Shown: positions 28,259 through 38,664, numbered from the stretch's first letter. The stretch is 64,000 bases of DNA from Trichomonas vaginalis G3 (GCF_026262505.1 NC_067203.1:10416001-10480000); one strand, 5' to 3'. Program-made: numbers and translations. Notes: generated by a model from the letters alone, not told the origin.

Positions 28259-28558
28259 TTGATACTATACCCTTATTTTTCCGAAATTTTTTATGTTATT
28301 AATAAGGAATTTTTCTAGTAACAAAGAAACTATATCCAAATTACCAAACACTACACACATCCAAAATTGTGTATTTTCCCATTATAAAAATTGTTGTTTT
28401 TCTTTTTTATTTTTTCTAATTATTTCTGTATTTCTCAATTCAGCGAACATAAACGCTACATCAAATAAGTTCGCAAACTTTACCTGTCAAATGGTAGCTC
28501 TTTGATCGATTCTCTTGAAATAACAGAAATGTGGATGAAATTGATTTGAACAGATCCA
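28259..28558. other. Host intergenic DNA left of element 2
   Basis: 300 bp with no convincing gene. It is contiguous with 53,577 onward in the pre-insertion chromosome, so the Tom22-like gene and the coiled-coil gene were about 420 bp apart before element 2 arrived. Confidence 0.5.
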
Positions 28559-28561
28559 GAA

Positions 28562-28564
<3 letters not shown>
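28559..28564. repeat. Target-site duplication, left copy (GAAATA)
   Basis: GAAATA directly precedes the poly(A) start of element 2; the same six bases directly follow its poly(T) end at 53571-53576. Confidence 0.8.
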
Positions 28565-28601
<37 letters not shown>

Positions 28602-28685
28602 AAGTGGGGCTTCCAGGCACTTCGTGCCCTCTAGCCCCGAAGATGTTTAGTATAAATGAAGTTCTTATATACGGGTCTTCCAGGA
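28565..28685 (+). repeat. Left terminal inverted repeat of element 2
   Basis: 35 A, then GGAAGTGGGGCTTCCA, inner hairpin GGCAC-TTC-GTGCC, CTCTAGCCCCGAAGATG and TTTAGTATAAATGA. GGGGCT and AGCCCC form the outer stem. It matches the right end (53480-53570) in inverse orientation except in the inner hairpin. Confidence 0.85.
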
Positions 28686-28889
28686 GCTTTTCACAAATTA
28701 TATATGTTTTCATGTTTTGTCAAGACTTCTTCGTAAAATCAGACAAAAATAATGTTTAGGGTAGAAGGTTAGATATAACCTCTTTTCTAACCTCTTTTCT
28801 ACCCTCTTGAATTTTCAAGACTTCTTCGTACATGTTTTGTCACTTTTCTGTCACTTTTCAGGAAAAAACATTTTTATTATATATATAAA
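28686..28889. repeat. Subterminal repeat block of element 2
   Basis: A TGTTTTGTCAAGACTTCTTC unit and one palindrome (GGTAGAAGGTTAGATATAACC type, near 28759). It leads into the T/A-rich start region of the methylase gene. Confidence 0.7.
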
Positions 28890-29708
28890 ATGAATTTTAC
28901 AAAACCACCGTTACCCTTCTTTGGAAATAAGAGTAGATGTAAAGATATTCTATTGAGAGAACTTAAGAAACTACCGAATGGTCTAACATTTGTAGACTTG
29001 TTCGGTGGAAGTTTCTATATATCTCATTTGTGCCATACAATATTTCCTGACTCAAAGATTATATGCAATGACTTCGACAACTATATGAACCGTCTCAAAC
29101 ATATACCAGACACAAACAAAATATTGAAAGAGTTAAAAGAAAAGATACCTATAGGTAAGATGGAACGTATACCATTAGATAAGAAAAATACTGTCAGAGA
29201 GGTTTTGAAAAAGGCAGAGTATATTGACTGGGATAGTATATCTGCTAGACTATTATATAGTGGTGCTATAAGAGTTCATGACATTGAAACACTTATGTCA
29301 AAAGTTTTATATCTTAACTATACAAATGTTTTCAAAGAGAACATAGAAAAATATATTGAGGGTATAGAGTTTGTGAGATGTCATTGGACAGAGTTGTATG
29401 AAAAATATAAAGACAAGGAAAATGTTTTCTTTATAGTGGACCCGCCGTTCTATAACACATGGGATTTTCAATACCAAGTAGACTGGACTTTGAGAGACTC
29501 TTTAGAAACTTTAGACGTTTTACATAACCATCCATGCTTTTACTTTACATCCGATAAAAGTGGTTTGGAAAGTGTCATGAGATGGTTAGAGGACATACAT
29601 GACTATGAGTTTAGATACGATAAGATAGAATATGAGAGAGGTCCTATAAACTGGAGAAAGTGTCATAACAAAGAAATTTTATTGGTAAGTAAATGTGGTT
29701 TGAAATAG
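28890..29708 (+). CDS. DNA adenine methylase, Dam/D12 class
   Basis: 272 residues. Motif I region PLPFFGNKSRCKDILLREL is the Dam-type start, followed by the AdoMet loop FVDLFGGSFYIS (about 34-44). Catalytic motif IV is DPPF (D184-F187) in FFIVDPPFYNTW, in the order of the alpha/D12 class. It makes N6-methyladenine. The frame is intact although most neighbours are broken. Related bacterial-type adenine methylases are known in trichomonads, where 6mA is abundant. In element 3 only the last 14 codons survive. It may mark element DNA or affect expression. Confidence 0.88.
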   Translation: MNFTKPPLPFFGNKSRCKDILLRELKKLPNGLTFVDLFGGSFYISHLCHTIFPDSKIICNDFDNYMNRLKHIPDTNKILKELKEKIPIGKMERIPLDKKNTVREVLKKAEYIDWDSISARLLYSGAIRVHDIETLMSKVLYLNYTNVFKENIEKYIEGIEFVRCHWTELYEKYKDKENVFFIVDPPFYNTWDFQYQVDWTLRDSLETLDVLHNHPCFYFTSDKSGLESVMRWLEDIHDYEFRYDKIEYERGPINWRKCHNKEILLVSKCGLK

Positions 29709-29824
29709 GACTACTTGTTTTAGGTTTTTTCCATTGTGTCATTTACTTATTTGACGTGGCAGAAAGATATAGAGAATATGAAGATGAACCAATGCCTGCA
29801 AATGTCCAGTATATGTACTCGTAA
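29693..29824 (+). CDS. Small single-pass membrane protein
   Basis: 43 residues (MWFEIGLLVLGFFHCVIYLF, then a charged tail EDEPMPANVQYMYS). The start overlaps the last 16 nt of the methylase gene. It has one N-terminal membrane helix. The element 3 copy has one extra T in the T6 run and is frameshifted. Conservation at the codon level between copies suggests a real gene; possibly a virion membrane or holin-like protein, without proof. Confidence 0.5.
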   Translation: MWFEIGLLVLGFFHCVIYLFDVAERYREYEDEPMPANVQYMYS

Positions 29825-29847
29825 GAGATATTTTTATCTAATATTAA

Positions 29848-30210
29848 ATGGACGCACAGAACTTAGCGAATGCACAGCAACCTGGACAACCAAACCCAGA
29901 GAATATTCCAAATGAAGTTAGAATACAAACTGCAATGGCAAACTATGGTCAAGTGCCAACAGATGTACAAATGCAAACTGCCATGTCAAATGACGCTGCG
30001 TTAGGTTTGCCACCATGGTATGCAAATATGAGATGGAAAGAGTTTTATACAAACCCTGAAGTGGGATATAAACAACTTTATGCAGATGACGCGAACACAG
30101 GAGTTGACCCAGAATATGTTTTCTACCAGAGGAGAAACAGAATGTATGAGCTCCAGTTAAAGAATGCTATGGAACTCAACAGGAAACGTAAGAGACTAGG
30201 CGGACATTAG
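29848..30210 (+). CDS. Conserved Maverick protein (120 aa)
   Basis: A hydrophilic protein with a Gln/Asn/Pro-rich N-terminus, a repeated segment (RIQTAMANYGQVP, then VQMQTAMSND), a Trp/Tyr-rich centre and a basic end (NRKRKRLGGH). Protein and DNA are identical in element 3 (59102-59464). It is preceded by ATTTTTATCTAATATTAA-ATG, the structural-gene promoter motif. Probably a minor virion or DNA-binding protein; no family recognised. Confidence 0.6.
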   Translation: MDAQNLANAQQPGQPNPENIPNEVRIQTAMANYGQVPTDVQMQTAMSNDAALGLPPWYANMRWKEFYTNPEVGYKQLYADDANTGVDPEYVFYQRRNRMYELQLKNAMELNRKRKRLGGH

Positions 30211-30228
30211 ATTTTTACATATAGTAAA

Positions 30229-30471
30229 ATGGGTTTCTTCAGTAAGATAGGAAACTTCTTTCGAAATGTTGGAAGAGGTATATGGAATGGAATAAAAACC
30301 GTAGGAAGAGGAATTTGGAACGGAGTCAAAAATATTGGCAAAAGAGTAGGTCAGTTCGTTGGTATTATACCTAAAGACCCTGAACCAGAAGAGCAAGCTC
30401 CTGTTATACAACAGCCTGAACCTGCACCACAGTCTAGTTGGCAACCAAATCCAACACCTCAACCGTATTAA
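30229..30471 (+). CDS. Small amphipathic, membrane-active-like virion protein
   Basis: 80 residues. The first 48 form two similar amphipathic helices (GIWNGIKTVGRGIWNGVKNI) rich in Gly, Trp, Phe, Lys; the rest is Pro/Gln-rich and ends TPQPY. The layout resembles small lytic proteins of adenovirus protein VI type, which help particles cross membranes, but there is no clear sequence match. It has a near-identical copy in element 3. The stop is 5 bp from the convergent gene stop. Confidence 0.5.
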   Translation: MGFFSKIGNFFRNVGRGIWNGIKTVGRGIWNGVKNIGKRVGQFVGIIPKDPEPEEQAPVIQQPEPAPQSSWQPNPTPQPY

Positions 30472-30475
30472 AAAG

Positions 30476-31328
30476 TTATATTTTTACCGTTCGATAGTAG
30501 TTGTATATGAAACTAAGTTCTAAGTAAAACGCATGGTATAATGGAATTATTCTCTTTCTTCCATCTGTAGTAAACCATACTTGAAAGTCTGAAATACTTC
30601 CACTTGGTGGTTCGTATAACTTTGTAGGTTTTTCGTAAAAGTCATTTGCCAAGCATAAGAAAGAGTTTTGAGCGCCAGAAAATGAAGCATGAACAATAAT
30701 AGCAGCTGGGTCGAAAACATCTTTAAATAAATATGGTTCATCTCTTGCATATCGACTGTAAATATTTGCTAAAGGAAGTTCGACTTTCTGATTTAACATT
30801 CTTTGCAAATAATACCATGACATTGCAGTGAATTCTGTATATATTTGTTCGTCTTTCTTTGGATTGTCTTCGTAGATTTGAAATGACACTTGTGAATTTT
30901 GTTTGTCTTATATACAATTCTCTCACATAAAGTGTGCTCTCGGTATTTGCATATTCATCAGCATATTTTGCATAACATGAATTTATTTTATCTTCTATAT
31001 TTTTTAACGCAGTCTGTAGAGAAGATGAAAGGTCAACTTGTATTAGCTCAATTTCTTCCCACATTTTTCGTTTCCCTTCAGATATATAATCTATATGAAA
31101 CCTTACAATAAATGGGAAACTTTTATCTTCTACAGACACAAATTTTATTCTACGAAAGCCAATAGCTTTTGTGACAGATGGGTCTCTTAGCCATCTCAAT
31201 GGGTAGTCAAAACGATAGCCTTCATGCTTTACGGTCTCTGTCTCAAACTTTTGACCGACATTAGTAAAAAGTTCATCTAATGGTTTAGTTGTAGCAACTC
31301 TTGAATTTTCTTTTTCTATTGGAAGCAT
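30476..31328 (-). pseudogene. Putative minor virion protein, frameshifted copy
   Basis: Same gene as the intact 282-residue gene of element 3 (59730-60578), broken near 30900: the element 2 copy has extra bases in the segment reading TTGTCTTATATACAATTCTCTCACA where element 3 reads TTGTCATATACAATTCTCACA. The homology to the element 1 gene at 14557-15438 gives the virion assignment. Confidence 0.65.
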
Positions 31329-31346
31329 ATTTTATCTAGAATAAAA
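31329..31346. promoter_or_regulatory. 18-bp bidirectional promoter region
   Basis: ATTTTATCTAGAATAAAA between two divergent ATGs. The sequence is nearly its own reverse complement around CTAG, as expected for a symmetric two-way promoter. It is identical in element 3 (60579-60596). Confidence 0.55.
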
Positions 31347-32550
31347 ATGTCAAATGAAACAGCGTCTATGAGAGAAATACAACACAACCGACAACTCATT
31401 ATACAAGCTCTAAATAAGAACACAACAAACTTTTCAAACTATTCTAAGATATCTGAGTCATTGAAAGAAGGAAACTTAAAACTGACGATAAACCCAATGA
31501 CAGATGAGTTTCTGTTTCAAGACAGTAAGAACCATACTGTTTGTATAAATCCAACAAAAAGAACTTTAAACGAGAAGCCTATAGATGAACTTCTTTTGAA
31601 GGCAGATATTGACAACAAAGCTGACAAAGAGTATGTTGACGATGAGTTAGCACGTGTGGCTAGTGCGTTAGTGAAGAAGGCAGATAAGGAATATGTGGAT
31701 GAAAAGGATGAAAAAATTAAAGAAAGGGTTGAATGGTATAATGAACGGACAACAAAGATTTTAGAAGGTAAAGCCAATACAGGGTGGGTTTCAGGATGTT
31801 TAGACCTTAAAGCCGACAAAGAAACTGTAGATATGTTGACACAAACGGTTTCAAGTCATACCAGAGGTTTAATGGAAGATGGACAACAGTTGAAAGAGCT
31901 TGAGAAAGGTGTTACAGAGTTAAGGAATACAAAAGCAGACTCGACATGGATAAAAGGATATGTAGATGCAACAAAAGAGTATATTTTCGCATGGACAGAA
32001 GGAACATACCCACAAAAATATCATAGACATAGCATCTCTGACGTAAATGAACTTGAAGAAAGGTTATATAAGAAAGCAGACAAAACAGAGCTTCAAACGT
32101 TAAAGACTGAAATACTTCAAACAGTATATCCTAAGGTTCTATTTATACGTCAATGAACTCTACCAGACCAGAAGTAGTACTTGGTTTTGGACGAACTTGG
32201 ACTCAAATAGTCGAAAGGTTTTGTGTATTGTGCAAACTCTTCAAAGGTAACAGGTGGAAGTAAAACGATTTCAGGTGAAAACTTACCTGCACACAGTCAC
32301 TACATAAATTTAACTACAGCTGAAGCAGGTTGGCATAAGCAAGATATTGGGATTGGACAGGAATGACAAAAGGTAAAGGGATATGATGTTAAAGACGACG
32401 TTTAAGTTTGCTATAAATTGTTACTGGGATGACACGCAGGGAGGAGGAAGCCATACACATCGCATTACAGGATATTCGGAAACAACGGGACAAAGTAAAG
32501 ACTACATGCCACCTTACATGACAGTTTACGCATGGTATAGAAATGCTTAG
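31347..32550 (+). pseudogene. Phage-like fibre protein, truncated and frameshifted
   Basis: The first 260 codons are open and carry the conserved N-terminus (REIQHNRQLI) plus KADKEYVDEKDE-type repeats. The frame is lost near 32135 at the start of the collar domain; the rest (SMNSTRPEVVLGFG, HSHYI, SKDYMPPYMTVYAWYRNA) is readable in pieces to 32550. The central part differs in length and order from the element 3 fibre, while both ends match. Confidence 0.75.
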
Positions 32551-33505
32551 TCGTCATTTTCAACTTCTTTAGCATATTCGTCAGGAGTTGTCTTATATTT
32601 GTTAGGAACTGTCTTTGAAAGTATACCACCTTGAACTTTGACAAGTTTGAAACGAGGTCTGACAATAGTAGTTTTATCTTCTGCTTGCAGTCTGTACATT
32701 TTGCCATGTTTGCCTAAAACTTCATAATATTCTCTTGTATACTTTCTTCTATTTTTACGAACACGAATGCGAGTACCTGTCGGGTTCCCATTGTTGTCAT
32801 AGTCAATAGTATTTTCATATGGGTCGCGTTTAGGTATTTCTATTTTTACTTTGTCACCTTTCTTAAGTTTGAAGCCTGGCATTCTTTCTTGTTTGTCTCT
32901 TTTGACTAAACTATTAAATATATAGTCTTTCTCTAAGTCGGGGTTGTTTTTCATTTCTTCGGGGAATGGTTTCCCAAACCTTTTTGTTTACGGCTATTGT
33001 AAATATTTAAAACTTGTCTCATCTTTGCCATGGAGAAGTGTCTATACTTGTCGTCATATGACATTTCATTTGCTTCACCACCTTGTGGTTGATTTAAGTC
33101 TCTTAAGATTTTTATACAACTGTCAATGACACCAAGAGCAGAATGGTTTTGGTCGACAATGAAATATTGGTTTACATTTTTTGAACGCAGATAGTTTTTA
33201 ATATCGTCTGATTTGAAAGAACTTTCACAGTCAGATGTCAGTTTTGTTGGATGGTATTTGTCAACGAATATTGTCAAAGCAGTTTTCACATCTAAAATAT
33301 TTTTGGACTGTAATGGTATGGCTTCACAGTATCTTGTGTTTTGACCGACAAATATTAGCCAGTATGGTGGTCCATCTTCTCTATACCTCGGAATGTTTTC
33401 CAAGATATCCATAAACCAAGCATTTGGTGTTGAACTAAAGATTTTTACCATGAGTGCTTTCTTTGTCGCTTTAGAAACATAGGGGTCCTTGTTTGGATTC
33501 GTCAT
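32547..33505 (-). pseudogene. Maverick retroviral-type integrase, frameshifted
   Basis: Same as the intact 319-residue integrase of element 3 (61976-62935). A small deletion near 32960 splits it. Catalytic positions read WFMD, TSDCES and GVIDS, so Asp replaces Glu as the third residue. It is convergent with the fibre gene with a 4-bp overlap of stop codons. Confidence 0.8.
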
Positions 33506-33532
33506 TTTTTAACCCATAAGAAATGGTTTATT

Positions 33533-33908
33533 TGGCGCATTAGCAGGAGTTGCATCCAGATTTTTTGCCCGCAGTGGGAACAATAGCCAGAGGTGTATTT
33601 GGAGTTGGCAAGGAAGATTTTGACATTAGGTATACTGAAAGAGAAAGCTCAGCCTATTATACAAACTGTACAGAAAGGTTGGGGTAGCACGAGATGCAGC
33701 AAAATCTTATTCCAAATCCTGAAACAAGAGGAAAAGTTCAAGGATGGAAATAGGAAACAATAAACAGGAAATAAACAAAGCAAATGACTACTATAACCAA
33801 GCAGGCACTAATGGACCAAGGTGAAAGATTCTTTAAAGAGGATATAACCATGCACAACAGTGGGTAAACAACAACCAACCGCAACCGCCTCAAACGTGGG
33901 GAATGTAA
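33533..33908 (+). pseudogene. Membrane-active-like virion protein, multiply frameshifted
   Basis: The element 3 copy (62953-63354) is an intact 133-residue gene. Here the start has lost one G (ATGGTTTATTTGG against ATGGGTTTATTTGG) and several further indels follow, so no long frame remains although the DNA is clearly homologous. Confidence 0.75.
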
Positions 33909-33928
33909 ATTTTTTTACTTGAGATGAA

Positions 33929-34084
33929 ATGAACAATACAGCTTTGAGACAAATGGGTTCAAGATGGATTTGTCGACTTCCAGCAGTTACACAACCACGT
34001 GTTTGTCAAGTTCTTCCTATACCTCAGGAAGTTTTAGACCGACTTAAAAAACCTAAACAACCAGTTGAAAACAAACCAAACTAA
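33929..34084 (+). CDS. Small basic conserved protein (51 aa)
   Basis: MNNTALRQMGSRWICRLPAV then a Pro/Lys-rich end (RLKKPKQPVENKPN). It is preserved in element 3 with one codon fewer (63374-63526). It is preceded by TTTTTACTTGAGATGAA-ATG. Function unknown; possibly a core or scaffold peptide. Confidence 0.5.
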   Translation: MNNTALRQMGSRWICRLPAVTQPRVCQVLPIPQEVLDRLKKPKQPVENKPN

Positions 34085-34102
34085 AATTTTTACTGAGATG
34101 AA

Positions 34103-34681
34103 ATGACCGAAGAAGTTGAAACGGTAGATTTGACACACAAACAAAAAAGTTCAGAACCATTGTCAAAACCTGTCAAAGAACTTACAGATGAAGAGAAAAA
34201 TTCAATAATAGAAAGTGCCAGGTCTGGAAATACAAACCCTAACTATAAAGTCACTTTTCATAGAAATGGAACGGCTAGTATCTCAAAAAAGAAACAGACT
34301 CTCACAAATAAAATATTGAAGTCTGAAGGAGCTTTCGAGACAACAGATGGGAAGGTATTCTTCACTGACCAACAGTTCATTATAGAACATCTCATTGACT
34401 TAGAGTCAAAATATTCTAAACTTTACAACAAACACAAAAAGTTGAAAGGAAAACAAAAACAAATGGCATATGATATTTATGAAGATGTTGACGACACAAC
34501 TGTTCCTGCAGGTGAGGTAAAGTCAGAGGAACCGAAAAGTGACGAAAAACCGATAGAAGAAGAAAAACCAAAAACTGAAGATAAACCAAAACCAAAGTTT
34601 AGTTTCCAAACTAAACCAAGTCAACCTTCATTAGCTGGTATGGTTGGCGTCAAAGACTTATGGCAGCCGGTGGTTATGTAA
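34103..34681 (+). CDS. Charged coiled-coil Maverick protein
   Basis: 192 residues. Central helical region (FIIEHLIDLESKYSKLYNKH) with coiled-coil spacing, then an acidic, Pro/Lys/Glu-rich low-complexity stretch and a short ordered end (SLAGMVGVKDLWQPVVM) that could be a capsid-binding tail. The homologue in element 3 begins at 63546 and runs off the window. It is preceded by the ACTGAGATGAA-ATG motif. Scaffold-like by composition; inference only. Confidence 0.55.
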   Translation: MTEEVETVDLTHKQKSSEPLSKPVKELTDEEKNSIIESARSGNTNPNYKVTFHRNGTASISKKKQTLTNKILKSEGAFETTDGKVFFTDQQFIIEHLIDLESKYSKLYNKHKKLKGKQKQMAYDIYEDVDDTTVPAGEVKSEEPKSDEKPIEEEKPKTEDKPKPKFSFQTKPSQPSLAGMVGVKDLWQPVVM

Positions 34682-34719
34682 AGTAAAGAAAAAAAAAATA
34701 TTTTTTTATTTTTATAAAA

Positions 34720-36852
34720 ATGCCCCCATATAGAATGGACAGAAGGTCTGCTAGAATAAAAGCAGAGTTAGAAAGATATGGTTGGAAAGTTTCGAAGAAG
34801 TTTAAATATAGGAAGGAAAGCCAAAAAAGTCTATGACAAACTGTCTGGTCTTCGCTACGAGATGGACTTAGAAACCGCGCGCGCCAATTATCCAAACAGA
34901 CTCGAGAGGTTAGAAGAAAGAACGTCTTATGGACATGCCTTTCGATGTTTCTGAGCCTCAAGTTGAAGGACACGACGGCTTTGCCAGATTCTACTGGAAA
35001 ACATGACGAACAATTGCATCCTTTGAGAAGGAAAAAAGGAAGGTGAAGACAAACATGCTCCCATGGAAAGAACAAGATATGCATATGAGAAGTATCGTGT
35101 GAAGTTAGAAGTAAATTACATCTGGTCGAACCTTTACAGTAAACTTTGACGAAGGAAAGAACAAAGAAGGCTTCATGGGTGTACTTGCTGCTATACAAGA
35201 CGGAAATAAGAAAGGATACAATCTCAGACTAACCATAACAGATTTGGACGGTCATATATACTATGCACATGGCAATGTCACAACAGCTGCAATGCTTCTT
35301 GACGCTTTCAAGACTACAAAGAGAGAACAAATGGTTGACTCCGACTCAGACATTTTGAATGCAATTGAAGGAATTGCAAGTGTCAAGTTCGAATGGTACC
35401 AACTAACCCTCAAGCAGTCAGACAACATGCTGGATACTTCCCCTTCATAAATAAGTCTGACATTGACTTGACAAGGTATGGAATTTACAATTCAATTGAA
35501 AAAATTGTCAATGAACCTTGTATTCTTACATGTCTCAGGAACTCTGGTCTTGTTACAGATGAGAAGATGAAGTATCTTGAGTCATGTGTGAAGACAAGGT
35601 ACATTCTCAGAGGTCAATTGTCAAAGATTGCACCGTTGGCAAATGTGAATATCCGAGTTAACATACCTACAGCTAAAGGTTCTTCACATGACGACTATGT
35701 TGTTGACAAAGACTTACCATGGTTGAAGATTGTAATTGTCCACAACCACTTCATGTTGAACGAAAGTCTTACAAACCCATTGTTCGGAAAAGGCAAATGC
35801 AACATTGTCAGAGCTGTTAACATTCTTTTCGAGAAAGGTTTGTTGGAACCAATTCCAGATGACAAGCTGACAGAAACTTTTGTGTACCAAAAGATGAAAC
35901 AAACTTTTCATTGTTGGTAAGACCAAAAGTTGTTCCAGACAAAGTTATAGCACAAAAGAAGTACACTGTTCCAAAAGGAGTTGGATTGTTCGGATACCAA
36001 CCTGAACCAGAAGAACTTCCAATGAGGTTGCAAGAACTTCAAGATGCTATAAACAAACTTCCATTGAGACATCCAATTGACGTCAAATTGTATTGGAGAG
36101 CATCTGAGTTAGGTCAGAAGGTTTTATATGAAACAGGTTGCTTCGACGATGTTTATGAGATAACAGGAGAAGTTTCTCAGAAGATAAGAGACTCACTTGA
36201 ATTTCCACGAACTGGACCCATTGGTTGCGACAAGTTCGACTCAGATGAAAAGATATACTATGTCGACCTTAACGCTGCGTACATGAGGTTCGTCCAATAT
36301 ATCCCGACTGGAATTCCAAACGAAGACGGTGAGTTCCCAGGAAGGAACTATACAGTTGGAAAAGTCATACAACAACTGTATGATATTAGGAAAGCTTCAA
36401 ACCCCAAACTTGCAATGACACTCAAATTGCTTATGAATTCGACATGGGGATATTCCATTAAGAAACCTCAAGAGATGAAGAGTAAACATTATGAGAAGGT
36501 CGACAACTTTGTTGAAAGGTTTTCTCTTTTGTTTTGAAGTACGAATTCATCAAGGTCAAAGTGGCTTAGTAACCACATTAAAACCTATTGTCGAACATTG
36601 GTTTACCCTCAGTTCGCAAAGGCAGTCCTTGACAACTACAACAAATTCTTCTCCGAAGTCAAATCCAAAGTGAAGGTTTACTATGAGAACATTGACGCAC
36701 TCATGACGAACGAAGAAGGCTATAACAAACTCATTGAAATGGGCATGGTCGGTGAAAAGATGGGTCAATTCAAATTGGACAAAATTTTCACCGAAGTTCA
36801 TGTCCTCTCCAAGCGTAAGTACTGGGCATACTTGAAGACGGCACAGAAATAA
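34720..36852 (+). pseudogene. Family B DNA polymerase, degenerate, exonuclease part missing
   Basis: The gene starts MPPYRMDRRSARIKAELE after the TTTTTATAAAA-ATG motif and is split by at least six frameshifts. The pre-exonuclease region matches element 1 (LTRYGIYNSI, then VHNHFMLNE). Motif A is in YYVDLNAAYMRF, motif B in KLLMNSTWGYS. The motif C position reads YENIDA where YxDTDS is usual, and KRKYWAYL follows. I find no exonuclease motifs between the N-terminal region and the palm, unlike element 1. Clearly inactive in this copy. Confidence 0.7.
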
Positions 36853-36876
36853 AACATTGCATGAAGTAAAAAATTT

Positions 36877-36984
36877 TTATTCGAATTTGAATCGGACAGG
36901 TCGAGTTACACCATTCTTGGTCTCAAACTCATATATAACCTGTTTGTTTGTATTTTCGTCGACTATGACACGAGACACGAACAT
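36877..36984 (-). CDS. Very small ORF, possible gene
   Basis: 35 residues (MFVSRVIVDENTNKQ ... RFKFE). It has protein-like composition and a typical element gene end, but it overlaps the opposite ORF at 36965 by 20 bp. It may be the end of a longer decayed gene. Confidence 0.25.
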   Translation of the reverse strand: MFVSRVIVDENTNKQVIYEFETKNGVTRPVRFKFE

Positions 36985-37252
36985 TGACCAAACGGACAAA
37001 AAGTGTCATTTCAGATGGTCCGCAGCCAATCGCATTCGAGCACTTCGAAGAAGCCTTACGTTCAAGGGAGAGGGTGTCTGGTGCAAGGCAGAGGTCATGA
37101 GACTCTACGAGCAGTACATCCTCAATGCCTGGGAGGACAAATCGTCCTTGGAATGGCAATTCTACCAACTCCTCTGGGACGACCTCCTACGCAACTGGGA
37201 TGACGAAAGAGTCCAATTCAGAGGTCAGGAACTACTTGTCCAAATTATTTAA
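36965..37252 (+). CDS. Small basic protein of element 2, unknown
   Basis: 95 residues from the internal ATG at 36965 (MTRDTNIDQTDKK). Trp- and Arg-rich (RWSAANRIRALRRSL; WQFYQLLWDDLLRNWDDE), consistent with a helical protein. No family recognised. G+C is higher here than in the flanking Maverick modules, as throughout 34.7-40.6 kb. Confidence 0.4.
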   Translation: MTRDTNIDQTDKKCHFRWSAANRIRALRRSLTFKGEGVWCKAEVMRLYEQYILNAWEDKSSLEWQFYQLLWDDLLRNWDDERVQFRGQELLVQII

Positions 37253-37323
37253 TTTAAGCTACTTATCCAAATAAACACCTAAATTTACTTGGGGTTTCCC
37301 CCTAAAATAAAATTTTTTTACTC

Positions 37324-38024
37324 TTAGAACCACTCGAGGTTCTCCTTACGGTTGTTGAGCTTGTCACCGTCAATGTGTCTGACCCTCGTCTTCTTGTCTG
37401 GATTTGGAACCCATTGAATTGCGACAAGCTTGCCCATGGAGATTGAACCGCGATTCCGAAGGTTAAGTTCAAGTGTCCCAAGTTGTTGAGGACTGGGGTA
37501 AGAACTTGCCTGTCTCCTTGTTGCGGATTTTGTATGGGTAGGGTTGGGAAATTTCGTAAGCGTCATCGGCAACAAGGGTTGCCCAAACTTCCTCTTCTTC
37601 GTGTTTCTCTTCTTCCTCTTCTTCCTCTTCCTCTTCTTCGTGTTTCTCTTCTTCCTCGACAATTCCTTCGGCAATTCTGTGTTCACGAAGTACGGTGTTG
37701 GAGGTTCTGTCCTTTCCGAGTACCTTCCAGATGGCGTCTATCTCTTCGAAGAAACGGTAGATGAGTCTGGCAAGGTCTCGGTTCTCTCTCGCGTAAATGC
37801 GCAAGGTTTCCGTCAAATCGTTCAGGACTTTCTCATTGGAAGCTTGGTTCATGAAACTCACCTTTAAGTCCCTTCATCTCTTCCATAAGACTACTTTGGA
37901 GAGTCTTAACGGTGTTTGTCAGATGAGCTTTCAAATTCAAAATTTGAATTTGAACTGGGCGCTTGTCTGGCAACATTGAAAGGACATCTGCCATTGTGTT
38001 CGGCTTCGGTGCTTGTTCGGACAT
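37324..38024 (-). pseudogene. HNH-type endonuclease, frameshifted
   Basis: Read from 38024: a helical N-terminal part, an acidic low-complexity spacer (runs of E with KHEEE) and a C-terminal HNH_3-like end (LVAIQWVPNPDKK, then VRHIDGDKLNNRKENLEW), a signature of HNH/NUMOD homing-type nucleases. Frame changes occur near 37865 and 37495. The first could alternatively be a gene overlap. HNH genes of this kind occur in phages and giant viruses. This copy has lost its intact frame. Confidence 0.55.
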
Positions 38025-38056
38025 CGAAAAAATGAAGTGGTTTGAGAATGACGGTT

Positions 38057-38641
38057 TTACTTCAAAAAGCTTGTTATGACGGTTAAGTCATACAACAAGT
38101 TTAAAATAATATCTTGTTCTTCTTCTGAACGTTTGTTGTCTCTTCCGATAAAAGTTTCGAACATGAGAACCAAAAAACGTTTTTTGAGATTGCGGAAGAG
38201 TTCAGGCAAACGTTCATATTCTGGATATGTTGGGAGCAGTTCGAAACATCTGAGCTGACTTTCGGACAAAATTGGGACAATGTCAGAAAATTCATCTTTG
38301 GTCGGACTGCTTGAAGGTAAGTCCCTTACATGTAAGTAGCTCTGGTAAAGTCTTCTCATTTCTGCTAACTTTTGGAGTATAGCTTCGTAGTTTAGAAGTT
38401 TTAATTTTAATTGTCTTATTCCACTCTTTACTTCTAAACGGTAACTATCCATGAGGTCAAGAGTAGCTTTGGTAGCTTTAAGTGGAGCTATCTGTTCCTT
38501 GACTTGTGCAATTTTGGTTGCAATTGTGGTTTGAGCTCCTTCAAGTTCGCCGTCTATGTCGTTCTCAACACCTTCAACCATAGCTTGAAACTCTTCATCG
38601 GTCCATTGAGATTGGTGTGGGACGAATTTAACTTGCTTCAT
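38057..38641 (-). CDS. Coiled-coil protein of element 2, unknown
   Basis: 194 residues, almost entirely helical with heptad-like spacing in the first 110 (GAQTTIATKIAQVKEQIAPL), followed by a segment rich in Leu/Pro/Glu. It has no membrane part. The intact frame lies between other small minus-strand genes. Structural or assembly role possible; no family recognised. Confidence 0.5.
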   Translation of the reverse strand: MKQVKFVPHQSQWTDEEFQAMVEGVENDIDGELEGAQTTIATKIAQVKEQIAPLKATKATLDLMDSYRLEVKSGIRQLKLKLLNYEAILQKLAEMRRLYQSYLHVRDLPSSSPTKDEFSDIVPILSESQLRCFELLPTYPEYERLPELFRNLKKRFLVLMFETFIGRDNKRSEEEQDIILNLLYDLTVITSFLK

Positions 38642-38664
38642 TCAAAAAATGAAAAAAAATGTTT

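Noticed and set aside
28565..28599. Poly(A) as the tail of a retrogene or LINE element
   Set aside because: The same GC hairpin with poly(T) occurs in inverse orientation at 53,480-53,570 with a matching 6-bp duplication, so it is a DNA-element terminus.
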